Below, piece after piece: positions 1 to 5,991 of a stretch of DNA of 6,239 nucleotides. The stretch covers positions 1-6,239 of the forward strand of contig JAISRJ010000062.1 in NCBI GenBank assembly GCA_031273705.1, written 5' to 3'. The notes beneath the pieces were generated by a model. The model did not search any database and had not been told where the DNA came from. It saw only the letters and a list, made by a program, of their open reading frames with translations. This stretch comes from Clostridiales bacterium. Lineage in GTDB: Bacteria; Bacillota; Clostridia; Lachnospirales; WQUN01. The translations under genes were made by a program, and so were the position numbers. The number at the start of each line of letters is the position of its first letter. The stretch's first letter is position 1.

Positions 1-1505
1 CCCTCTCCCGCTACGTAGCCGATATTGCAGCAAGCAGTAAGGGTACCACCCTGATTCCATCCACACACGCCGCCGGCACGGGTTGCTGTCGCCACATTGC
101 TATGATTATAGCAGGCTGTAATGATACCGCCTCTATTCCATCCACACACACCGCCGACACTATTAGTTCCCGTCACCGCACCGGAAACAATCGCTATATT
201 GCTTAACGTGCTGCCGGAATTAATAGAACCGAAAAGCCCGCCTTCACTCAGCGCTTGAGTTATTTGTAGCTGTTCCAGCTTATGCCCGCCGCCCTCGAAA
301 GTACCTGAAAAGTTGCTTATCGGCGTCCATTCCACATCCATCAAATCTAAGTCGGCTTCCTGCTTGTATTGGCCGCTGAGTCCGCCGGTCACTGTATTTA
401 TCAACTGAAACTCTGCGTATGCGCCGATGAGGATGTTGCCTTCCTCGTCGGCATCGCGGAAGATAAGATTGCCGGCCTCGTCGAACTTCAGGTTGATATA
501 ATCACCTTCTTTACGGCCTATCAGTATTTCGTTGCCGCCGTTGAACCGGATGCTGCGAATAATCTTGTCCCCGTCGGGAGTGGAGGGCAGGTCGTTGCCT
601 GCGGAAATGGTTTGTTCGGATATTTCTTCGTCGTCATACTTCACGGTAATCTCGGTGCCCGGGGCAATGCCTTCAAGAGCCAGCGTGGGCACGGGAACAG
701 CTGTCAGTCCTTCCGTGCTGCCTTCGCCCCAGAATAGCGGAGAATCTGTCGTCACTTCAAGTCCTGTCTTGTTTACGGTGATGCGGAAGTTGTATGCCTT
801 GCCCGCTTCCAGTGTGAGCGTTTCGGGTGTATAGAGGGGGTAGTCGAAGCCGTCGAGACTTACCTCGATAAAAGCCTCCGAGGTGTAGGTGCGCGGGATA
901 AGCAGAGCGGTATGAGTGTCGCCGCTCTTTAGCGGGTATATCCTGTCGAAGCCGCCCTGCCCCGATAGCGCCCCGTCGGTGGTACTTGCCCTCCCGCGTA
1001 ACCAGCCATAGAAGTATACCTCTGCATTCGCTACGGAGGATATACCCGTGCCCGCTACGAGCGTTGCTGTCACTTTTGCCGTCTTGTGATAGAACGTAAG
1101 GGGCTTGGAGGCGACGTTTGTCAGGCTAATCCCGTCCACGGTAGGAGCAAAGATAAAATCGGCCATCTGAAGTTTTCCTTCCGTATTTTGGTGCTCGAAC
1201 ATCGTTCCCCAGGAGGCCGGATACCAGGCGCGTGCCGAGAGGGTTTGACTTCTGCTTTGCCAGTAGAGCGGCTCCTCGGGGGTGAGGGCGCCGCCCGCCG
1301 CTGCGATAAACGTCAGCGGATTGTCGTCGTCGCCGTCGAGGATTACCTGCACCCGCTCGCCGCCCTCCCAGGTGTTGCCGACCGTGGCGCGTGTGAGCGC
1401 TGCGTCCACCTGCGCAAAGAGCACCAAGCTCTCGTCCGGCTGCTCTTCAACGGCACAGCAGACAAGCAGCAACAGGAAACATGAGAAAACTGCCGTTCTT
1501 TTCAT
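1..1505 (-). CDS. Fimbrillin-like lipoprotein with C-terminal GLUG repeats (3' end beyond window)
   Basis: Translating the minus strand from ATG at 1505 gives 501 residues with no stop before the left edge, so the C-terminus is missing. The N-terminus MKRTAVFSCFLLLLVCCAVEE is a short lipoprotein-type signal; Cys16 or Cys17 would be lipidated, although the residue before it is not the usual small one. Residues about 23-250 look like a fimbrillin/Mfa-like domain and end in the typical GKAYNFRITVNKTGLEVT strand. A linker with acidic segments (FDEAGNLIFRDADEEGN) follows. From about residue 360 comes a GLUG-type region: SGQYKQEADLDL, WTPISNFSGTFEGGGHKLEQ, GGLFGSINSGSTLSNI, then GGVCGWNRGG and GGVCGWNQGG, 27 residues apart. 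Proteins of this layout are known in Bacteroidales as outer-surface, pilus-associated or adhesin-like lipoproteins; a role in adhesion is inference. It starts 7 bases after the stop of the upstream fimbrillin gene, so the two are very probably co-transcribed. Confidence 0.85.
   Translation of the reverse strand, partial: MKRTAVFSCFLLLLVCCAVEEQPDESLVLFAQVDAALTRATVGNTWEGGERVQVILDGDDDNPLTFIAAAGGALTPEEPLYWQSRSQTLSARAWYPASWGTMFEHQNTEGKLQMADFIFAPTVDGISLTNVASKPLTFYHKTAKVTATLVAGTGISSVANAEVYFYGWLRGRASTTDGALSGQGGFDRIYPLKSGDTHTALLIPRTYTSEAFIEVSLDGFDYPLYTPETLTLEAGKAYNFRITVNKTGLEVTTDSPLFWGEGSTEGLTAVPVPTLALEGIAPGTEITVKYDDEEISEQTISAGNDLPSTPDGDKIIRSIRFNGGNEILIGRKEGDYINLKFDEAGNLIFRDADEEGNILIGAYAEFQLINTVTGGLSGQYKQEADLDLMDVEWTPISNFSGTFEGGGHKLEQLQITQALSEGGLFGSINSGSTLSNIAIVSGAVTGTNSVGGVCGWNRGGIITACYNHSNVATATRAGGVCGWNQGGTLTACCNIGYVAGE
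30..160. repeat. 81-bp-period direct repeat encoding GLUG units
   Basis: Positions 30-79 and 111-160 align at an offset of 81 bases with about 80 percent identity by eye, including a shared ATTCCATCCACACAC core. On the minus strand each unit encodes a GGVCGWN(R/Q)GG...TAC(Y/C)N GLUG repeat of 27 residues. The array probably continues past the left edge. The DNA-level similarity suggests recent duplication and makes copy number liable to change. Confidence 0.7.
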
Positions 1506-1512
1506 AGACGGG

Positions 1513-2496
1513 TTACAGGGTTACGCGGCCTTCGACTGTGCCTGGAGAATCATCCCAATCAGTAATACTGCTGTGTACCGTCAGTCCGGTCCGGCCAACA
1601 GTGATATGGTAAGTGTATACCTTGCCACTTTCGAACGTAATGTCCCCCGGCAGCTCGTAATCCAATGTGCCGATGAGTTCGGGTACGCTTCCTCCGTACA
1701 CCTCGATACTGATAAATTTGTCGCCTTCGCGTAATGTTTGAGGCACAACGATGGCGTCGTGGTATTTCACGCCTGTGCTAAAATCAGTGGATATTTCGCT
1801 ACTGTTGAGGTTAGTTACCAGGATGGGCGTGACGTCGCCAGTGGCAGTAATCGCAACGGCGTTAGCGGCTATTGTTTTATCGGGTAAGAACGTTGCCCCT
1901 AACTTCGTGTTTTCAATCGTCATCCCTGAATCCAGGATTCCGAGACTTTCATCACTTACATCACCTAATTCAGCACCGAATCTAACAGCTATTCTTACTT
2001 TCGAAAGCAGGTGGTAGAATCCGAGAGTCACTGTGCTTGAGGTTTTTCCCACGTTCGTTGTTTTTGCATAGAGCAGGTCGGAGGCGGCGTAAGACGTCTG
2101 TGATCCCTGGTATGTCTGTACCGTATGGGTCAACTCCCCCGTCGGATAGTTTGCACCCAAGTCAGTATTGGTGTGGAAAGCGTAGATGTTCACGTCGTCT
2201 CCGCTTTGTGGGAAATACAGGGCTGTTCCCGTGAAACCGCCGCTTCCGTTGGCAGTCAATACGGTTTTGCCGTAAAGCGGCGTGTCGTCTGCTTTATCCA
2301 CATAAACTGCCACTGTTTGGTTGGCGGGAATCTGCACGTCCATTTCCGTATGCGCGCCTCGTGTTTGTGGCGTTACTGCGCTCGAAAGGCGGATTTCCAC
2401 CGGTTTGCTCACTTCGTTGTCTTTGTCTTTGCTGCACGAAGTCAGGATTGCTACGGCCGCAAGAGCAGCCATGGCCAGGTTTTTTTTGTTTTTCAT
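1513..2496 (-). CDS. Fimbrillin-family lipoprotein (Mfa/FimA-like)
   Basis: The 327-residue protein has a clear lipoprotein signal, MKNKKNLAMAALAAVAILTSC, with lipobox LTSC and lipidation at Cys21, followed by a charged SKDKDNE linker. The body matches the fimbrillin-like (Mfa-like) fold: an early VEIRLSSAVTPQTRG segment, VAVYVD, the YFPQSGDDVNIYAFH motif, and a C-terminal GKVYTYHITVGRTGLTVHSS strand ending in ITDWDDSP. Such proteins are exported as lipoproteins and build, anchor or cap short surface pili in Bacteroidales; some are cleaved after an Arg near the N-terminus, and Arg46 (QTRG) is a candidate. Whether this one is a stalk or an accessory subunit cannot be told. The start is fixed by the signal peptide; upstream is A-rich rather than a Shine-Dalgarno sequence, as usual for the phylum. 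It is the first gene of the operon with the GLUG protein. Confidence 0.9.
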   Translation of the reverse strand: MKNKKNLAMAALAAVAILTSCSKDKDNEVSKPVEIRLSSAVTPQTRGAHTEMDVQIPANQTVAVYVDKADDTPLYGKTVLTANGSGGFTGTALYFPQSGDDVNIYAFHTNTDLGANYPTGELTHTVQTYQGSQTSYAASDLLYAKTTNVGKTSSTVTLGFYHLLSKVRIAVRFGAELGDVSDESLGILDSGMTIENTKLGATFLPDKTIAANAVAITATGDVTPILVTNLNSSEISTDFSTGVKYHDAIVVPQTLREGDKFISIEVYGGSVPELIGTLDYELPGDITFESGKVYTYHITVGRTGLTVHSSITDWDDSPGTVEGRVTL

Positions 2497-2563
2497 CTGT
2501 TTGGTTTTTATAAAATTAGTTGTTTTTTGATTCTCGGATTTTGATCGGTTTCTTCGCGGAAAA

Positions 2564-2594
2564 CAACCCCCAGCTCACCCCCGGCTCTGGGTTG
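2564..2594 (-). promoter_or_regulatory. Hairpin in the fimbrillin mRNA leader
   Basis: CAACCC..AG at 2564-2573 can pair with CTGGGTTG at 2587-2594: eight base pairs with a two-base bulge and a 13-base loop. It would lie in the untranslated leader between the predicted start of transcription near 2634 and the ATG at 2496. No T-tract follows, so it is not an obvious terminator. A role in mRNA stability or control is only a guess. Confidence 0.3.
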
Positions 2595-2640
2595 AATAGT
2601 CATCTGTTTTCATATAAGTTTTACCGTATGCATGTGACAG

Positions 2641-2648
2641 CAAAGGTA
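2641..2648 (-). promoter_or_regulatory. Bacteroidetes-type -7 promoter element for the fimbrillin operon
   Basis: On the minus strand this reads TACCTTTG, an exact match to the Bacteroides -7 consensus TAnnTTTG. A good TTTG -33 element is not visible at the expected spacing; that region is simply AT-rich. It faces the fimbrillin gene and would give a leader of about 140 bases. No other equally good match lies between it and the gene. Confidence 0.5.
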
Positions 2649-2746
2649 TCAATTTTTTTTATGCTTGATTATAATTCACTGTTTTTTGTTTTTTTATTCC
2701 TGTAGCTGAAATGTCCGTCTTTGCGAACATAATTCTCTATATATAG

Positions 2747-2768
2747 TTGTGTGCAAATTGTGTGCAAA
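2747..2768. repeat. Perfect 11-bp tandem repeat TTGTGTGCAAA x2
   Basis: TTGTGTGCAAA occurs at 2747-2757 and again at 2758-2768 without a mismatch. It lies immediately beyond the T-tract of the tRNA-side terminator and upstream of the fimbrillin promoter. An 11-bp period places both copies on about the same face of the helix, as in paired protein-binding sites. It could be an integrase or excisionase arm site, or an operator for the fimbrillin operon. Confidence 0.6.
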
Positions 2769-2769
2769 C

Positions 2770-2806
2770 AAAAAAAACAGGCAGTCACTCTTTGTCGTAA
2801 CCGCCT
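2770..2806 (-). terminator. Intrinsic terminator downstream of the tRNA fragment
   Basis: Read on the minus strand, GGCGGTTAC (2805-2797) pairs with GTGACTGCC (2788-2780) around an 8-base loop, with two G-U wobbles and an extra A-U pair closing the base. After one G comes a run of eight T (2777-2770). The two mismatches on the plus strand become wobbles only in the minus-strand RNA, so this terminates minus-strand transcription. It is best explained as the original terminator of the tRNA gene whose 3' half lies just upstream. Confidence 0.75.
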
Positions 2807-2817
2807 TGTTATCCGCG

Positions 2818-2859
2818 TAGCGAGACGGGGCTATGATCCCCGGACCTCATGATTATGAA
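2818..2859 (-). pseudogene. 3' half of a CAU-anticodon tRNA (probably tRNA-Met), att-site remnant
   Basis: Read from 2859 down: anticodon loop TTCATAA (anticodon CAT), anticodon-stem 3' strand TCATG, variable loop AGGTC, T-stem CGGGG/CCCCG around the loop ATCATAG, acceptor 3' strand TCTCGCT and discriminator A at 2818. No CCA is encoded. The 5' half (acceptor, D arm and anticodon 5' strand CATGA) is absent: beyond 2859 the sequence is AT-rich and unrelated. A tRNA cut at the anticodon loop beside a tyrosine recombinase gene is a classic integration scar, since the anticodon loop is a known crossover site for such enzymes. The 5' half, joined to a copy of the 3' half, is expected at the far end of the element. 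The T-loop lacks the usual TTC-G/A pattern, so the parent tRNA is atypical or this copy has drifted. CAT could also mean tRNA-Ile2. Confidence 0.7.
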
Positions 2860-2960
2860 TAATAAATTATCTATTTTCGCTTGTTTGACCTTTCTTTCTA
2901 ATTCTTGCTAAACAGCAGATATTCAACAAATAAATGTGTGATATTATTCTTCTCTTACAC

Positions 2961-2990
2961 CTTGTTTTTGCTGATTTATTCGTATATTTG
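2961..2990 (+). promoter_or_regulatory. Promoter of the integrase gene
   Basis: TATATTTG at 2983-2990 fits the Bacteroides -7 consensus TAnnTTTG exactly, and CTTG at 2961-2964 is a plausible -33 element with an 18-base spacer. Transcription would begin near 2997-3000, giving a leader of about 95 bases. The predicted start point falls directly on the GTAC repeat pair, which suggests the repeats are an operator. Confidence 0.55.
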
Positions 2991-2996
2991 CGGCAG

Positions 2997-3074
2997 TAGT
3001 ATGTACATAGTATGTACATGAAATTAGGATTAAATACCTGTTAATAAATTGATTTTAATAAATAGTATGTACCT
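2997..3074. repeat. Three TAGTATGTAC(A/C) repeats, candidate operator or integrase-binding sites
   Basis: TAGTATGTACA occurs at 2997-3007 and 3008-3018 (back to back, period 11) and as TAGTATGTACC at 3063-3073, exactly 55 bases after the second copy. The core TATGTACATA is a perfect palindrome at 3000-3009. Spacings of 11 and 55 put the copies in similar helical phase. They span from the predicted transcription start to 18 bases before the integrase ATG, so a bound protein could repress the gene, possibly by looping. Confidence 0.6.
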
Positions 3075-3091
3075 AAAGCAGCGAGTTAAGC

Positions 3092-4423
3092 ATGAGATTA
3101 GAGGCTATTAATCAAAAACAGAAAGATAATGTCCATGTGGCAAGTATTTTGGATGTAAGGCGACCAACCTATGGTGGTTTGTACATTGTGCGAACAAGGG
3201 TAACGGTTGGCAAAACGCAAAAGTACTATCCGACAGGGGCGGAAATGACCGTTGATGAATGGTTGCGGATGCCTAAAGCCAAAGACCCTCAATTGGCTGA
3301 AACTCGCCGAAGTATTGAAGCTTCTTCACAGGTAATTTACAATGCGGTTAAACAACTATGCGAACTTAATGCTTTCAGTTTTGAGCGGTTGAATATTTTG
3401 CTCGGAAAAGGCAATCAACAAACTGTCAATGCCATGTTTGAAGCGAAAATAAAAGAATTGACGGATGCTGATAAGTTGGGAACTGCGGAATACTATCAAG
3501 GTTCTCTTAATGCTTTTATATGCTTCAAATGCGGAAAATGGTGCGAACGGAAAGAAATGCAGAAATGTAACAAAAACGAAATTGAACTGACTTTTCAGGA
3601 AGTTTCCGCCGAACAGATGCAACGGTTTGAACAGGAGGCTTTGGCACATGGATATTCCAAGACAACTATCGGCATGAGAATTCGAGCTATGCGTACTATA
3701 TGCAATATGGCGTTAGGCAAAGGGATTATGCGCCCAAGTGATTATTGCTTCAAGAAAGGTGCGCAAAATTCGTATGTCATAAAGAAAACCAATAGCAGGC
3801 GTATGGCATTGAATCTTACTGAAATCAAAGTGATTGCAGATGCGGCTATTGATGAAAACGGAAAAAACCGCCGCATGTCCCGCGATTTATTTTTGTTTTC
3901 ATTCTGGGCAAACGGATTGAACTTTGCAGATCTTGTCCGCCTGAAATGGTCGGACTACAATCGAAAAACAAACGAATTTACCTTTCTTCGGGAAAAAACG
4001 AAAAATACAGCTATGGAAGATATGTATATTTCCTTTCCTATGTTTCCTCGCATGAAAAGCATCATTGAGGAATGGGGCAACCCGATAAGCGCAGATAGTT
4101 ATGTTTTCCCTTTCCTGAAAGGAGGTGAATCCTCGAAAGATATTATACGACTGACCAAAAACATTACTTATGTAGTGAATAGCAACCTCAAAAAGTTGAT
4201 AAAACAAATCAACTCTCAACTGTCGGAAGACGAGCAGTTGCCTGAAGATATAAGCTCTTACACCGCCCGCCATTCGTATGCTACTATTTTGGCTCATAAG
4301 CGTGTCCCTGAATCTTATATCGGTTTTGCATTGGGGCATTCCCGCAAATCGGTTACGGATTCTTATATTGAAGCATACAGCGTTGAAGACAGGAAACAAT
4401 ACAACGGCTTGTTGCAATTCTGA
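3092..4423 (+). CDS. Tyrosine recombinase / integrase (Bacteroidetes type)
   Basis: The 443-residue protein has the three-part layout of element integrases. Residues about 1-100 form an arm-binding-like domain (LYIVRTRVTVGKTQKYYPTG, then TVDEWLRM). About 115-225 is the core-binding helical domain. About 240-435 is the catalytic domain. Visible catalytic residues are Lys302 (REKTKN), Arg393-His394 (YTARHSYAT), His416 (LGHS) and the nucleophile Tyr425 (TDSYIE). The first arginine of the standard set is replaced by Asn277 (NGLNFADL), and the first His of the HxxR box is Tyr390; related Bacteroides integrases such as IntDOT also lack Arg I, so this need not mean inactivity. Full length and intact frame suggest a working enzyme. 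It lies just inside the split tRNA and presumably catalyses insertion at that gene. The start ATG has no strong ribosome-binding site. A cysteine cluster at 144, 147, 151 and 159 is unusual. Confidence 0.92.
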   Translation: MRLEAINQKQKDNVHVASILDVRRPTYGGLYIVRTRVTVGKTQKYYPTGAEMTVDEWLRMPKAKDPQLAETRRSIEASSQVIYNAVKQLCELNAFSFERLNILLGKGNQQTVNAMFEAKIKELTDADKLGTAEYYQGSLNAFICFKCGKWCERKEMQKCNKNEIELTFQEVSAEQMQRFEQEALAHGYSKTTIGMRIRAMRTICNMALGKGIMRPSDYCFKKGAQNSYVIKKTNSRRMALNLTEIKVIADAAIDENGKNRRMSRDLFLFSFWANGLNFADLVRLKWSDYNRKTNEFTFLREKTKNTAMEDMYISFPMFPRMKSIIEEWGNPISADSYVFPFLKGGESSKDIIRLTKNITYVVNSNLKKLIKQINSQLSEDEQLPEDISSYTARHSYATILAHKRVPESYIGFALGHSRKSVTDSYIEAYSVEDRKQYNGLLQF

Positions 4424-4439
4424 TCGTTTATAATTAGGG

Positions 4440-4467
4440 TCTGCTTAAAAACTCAGTTTTCAGCAGA
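4440..4467 (+). terminator. Hairpin after the integrase gene (possible terminator or IS-end remnant)
   Basis: TCTGCT at 4440-4445 pairs with AGCAGA at 4462-4467, and an inner AAAAC/GTTTT pairing extends the stem after small mismatches. It begins 16 bases after the integrase stop. The T-run (ATTTTT) comes only about seven bases after the stem, so as an intrinsic terminator it is weak. The near-palindromic layout also resembles the subterminal ends of some Bacteroidetes insertion sequences; I cannot name one. Confidence 0.45.
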
Positions 4468-4729
4468 CAAGATCATTTTTCTATAAAGTTTAAAACTTGA
4501 AACTTTTGCCGTCTTCTGTTTGTGCAGCGGCATTTTCCGTATTTATTGTTATAGGTTTTTATTTATTCGACGGAGCAAAGACACATTTTTTTCGTTGTCT
4601 GCCGCTGTCAAGTGTTCGCTAAAATTTTCAATCATGCCACCGCTTTCTGTTCTGCGTTGCCAACGTTGCGAGTTTCACACTTCCCTAAATTATGATTATC
4701 ATTCAATTCCTAAATTAACGCCCAATTTT
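4468..4729. other. Gene-poor spacer, possible insertion-sequence debris
   Basis: No convincing gene is seen. The only reading frame of note, 4520-4759 on the plus strand, encodes a 79-residue string without domain features and is probably chance. The minus strand carries TGTCTTTG at 4583-4576, close to the Bacteroides -7 element, set in AT-rich DNA as if it once drove a gene leftward; nothing lies downstream but the end of the integrase. Together with the hairpin at 4440 this suggests remains of an insertion sequence, but no transposase fragment is recognisable. Confidence 0.35.
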
Positions 4730-4755
4730 ACACCCAAGAATGTAGAGTTGGGTGT
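4730..4755. terminator. Hairpin 6 bases past the stop of the effector gene
   Basis: ACACCCAA at 4730-4737 pairs perfectly with TTGGGTGT at 4748-4755 across a 10-base loop. The stem begins 6 bases beyond the TAA of the minus-strand gene that ends at 4762. Downstream on the minus strand there is AAAATT rather than a T-run, so it is not a textbook intrinsic terminator in that direction. On the plus strand TTTAGTTTT follows. It may protect the 3' end or end transcription arriving from the integrase side. Confidence 0.5.
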
Positions 4756-4761
4756 TTAGTT

Positions 4762-5991
4762 TTATAACTCATTTAACGCAAATTCATACATGAAATTAGC
4801 ACTTGTATATGCAGCATATATTTGATAATTATCACCTTTTTTACTGTCACCAAAATCACAAACTGATTTTATTACAATTGGAATAGGTTTAGGGTTAATC
4901 GTATTGTATGCACTATAAAAGATACCATAAGACTCCATTTCTAATCCAATTAATTTTCTTTGGTTATCTTTAAAACTTAAAAATTTATCTTCATTTTGAA
5001 TAACATACGGAACAGATACAATTGGACCTATCTTGATTTTTAATTCACTTGTTGGCTTATTTCCGTTAAATCCTTTTTTTATTTTTGCAAATAATTCATG
5101 CTTATTTTCATAATTTCTGATTTTTTCTTTAACATCAGCGTCTAATGGTATTGGTGTGAGATTTGGAGAAAACGCAGTGTCGCCATTTTCTAATGTAACC
5201 ATTTTTCCACTCGTCCCATCATAAGATTGGTCTGCAACCAAAATATCTCCAACATCAACTTTATCATCTTTATAACCAGCCGCAATTCCTGTCATGATTA
5301 TATATTTAGGGTTAAACCTATTAATCATTTTCATAGCCAAAGTTGCCGATGCTACCATTCCCATTTGAGGGGCAGAGGCGCATACAACTTTAAGTTTCTT
5401 GTTTTCTCTCTCAAAATATCCTGTATGATAAATAGTCGCATCATTCTCGACACTATACTCTACCCATTTAGCTTGTAATTTAAGAACTTGTTCTAATTCT
5501 GGAGTATTTAAAGCTGCCAATATGGCTATATCGTAATCATACTTGAAATTAATAGGATTCAAAAAATCTTTTCTAACCTTTATCAAATGAAAAATTATTT
5601 CTTTTAGTTTTTCTTTCCAGTTGGATTCTTCCGCTTTGTAATCAACCAAATGCCATAGATATTTCGTGAATTTGTCGGCATAATGTTCTCTATATTCCGC
5701 AAATTCAGTTAATCCAACAATGTGTATTGGAGGGTGCATTGTCGGATGAGAATTTATCTCATCTAAAAAATTAATTCCATTATCAGGGATTGCATTATCA
5801 TCAGAATCAAGCGGCAACACTAAATCCAATATCATTAAATCAACACTATTCTTGCGAAGAATAAGCTTTGCTTCTTTTATATTAGTAGCTTTATATACGT
5901 TATCAGATGAAATATCTACTTCATCATTGATAAGATTGATTATCTTATCCAATTTATCCTTATTATCTTCTACAATTAAAATATTAATCAT
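4762..5991 (-). CDS. dtcC: Receiver domain fused to nucleoside phosphorylase-family domain; Detocs DtcC-like effector
   Basis: The 409-residue protein has two domains. Residues 1-138 are a response-regulator receiver with the full phosphorylation set: acidic pocket Glu8-Asp9 (LIVEDN), phospho-acceptor Asp56 (MILDLVLP), Thr95 (IVGLTEF) and Lys119 (VDYKAEE). Residues about 152-409 are a PNP/MTA-nucleosidase-type domain: DIAILAALNTPELEQVL (Glu165), PQMGMVASATLAM, YIIMTGIAAG, VDVGDILVADQ, the ribose-binding LEMES (Glu353) and the catalytic-type SVCDFGD (Asp379). No DNA-binding output domain is present. This order matches DtcC of the Detocs anti-phage system, in which phosphorylation of the receiver switches on a PNP domain that cleaves ATP at the base-sugar bond, depleting ATP and aborting infection. 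The substrate here is inferred from that family. Its ATG overlaps the upstream stop by 8 bases, implying translational coupling. The gene is strongly AT-rich compared with the fimbrillin genes. Alternative: another receiver-regulated nucleosidase with a different substrate. Confidence 0.85.
   Translation of the reverse strand: MINILIVEDNKDKLDKIINLINDEVDISSDNVYKATNIKEAKLILRKNSVDLMILDLVLPLDSDDNAIPDNGINFLDEINSHPTMHPPIHIVGLTEFAEYREHYADKFTKYLWHLVDYKAEESNWKEKLKEIIFHLIKVRKDFLNPINFKYDYDIAILAALNTPELEQVLKLQAKWVEYSVENDATIYHTGYFERENKKLKVVCASAPQMGMVASATLAMKMINRFNPKYIIMTGIAAGYKDDKVDVGDILVADQSYDGTSGKMVTLENGDTAFSPNLTPIPLDADVKEKIRNYENKHELFAKIKKGFNGNKPTSELKIKIGPIVSVPYVIQNEDKFLSFKDNQRKLIGLEMESYGIFYSAYNTINPKPIPIVIKSVCDFGDSKKGDNYQIYAAYTSANFMYEFALNEL

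Noticed and set aside
369..1734. Several plus-strand reading frames of 100-150 codons
   Set aside because: They are antisense to the two fimbrillin-like genes, which have signal peptides and family motifs; these frames show no domain features.
2721..2860. Complete tRNA gene
   Set aside because: Only the 3' half from the anticodon loop onward is present; no D arm or 5' acceptor strand can be found on either side.
2497..3091. Invertible promoter controlled by the nearby recombinase (phase variation of the fimbrillin operon)
   Set aside because: Attractive because a tyrosine recombinase sits beside fimbriae genes, but I find no inverted repeat pair flanking the promoter, and the split tRNA explains the recombinase better.
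3098..4417. Minus-strand frames opposite the integrase, up to 172 codons
   Set aside because: Shadows of a clear tyrosine recombinase reading frame; compositionally odd and without recognisable motifs.
4520..4759. Possible 79-residue plus-strand protein
   Set aside because: No ribosome-binding site or domain; it runs through the hairpin at 4730-4755 and looks like chance in AT-rich DNA.
4762..5991. Ordinary response regulator or housekeeping MTA/SAH nucleosidase
   Set aside because: There is no DNA-binding output domain, and housekeeping nucleosidases are about 230 residues without a receiver domain.
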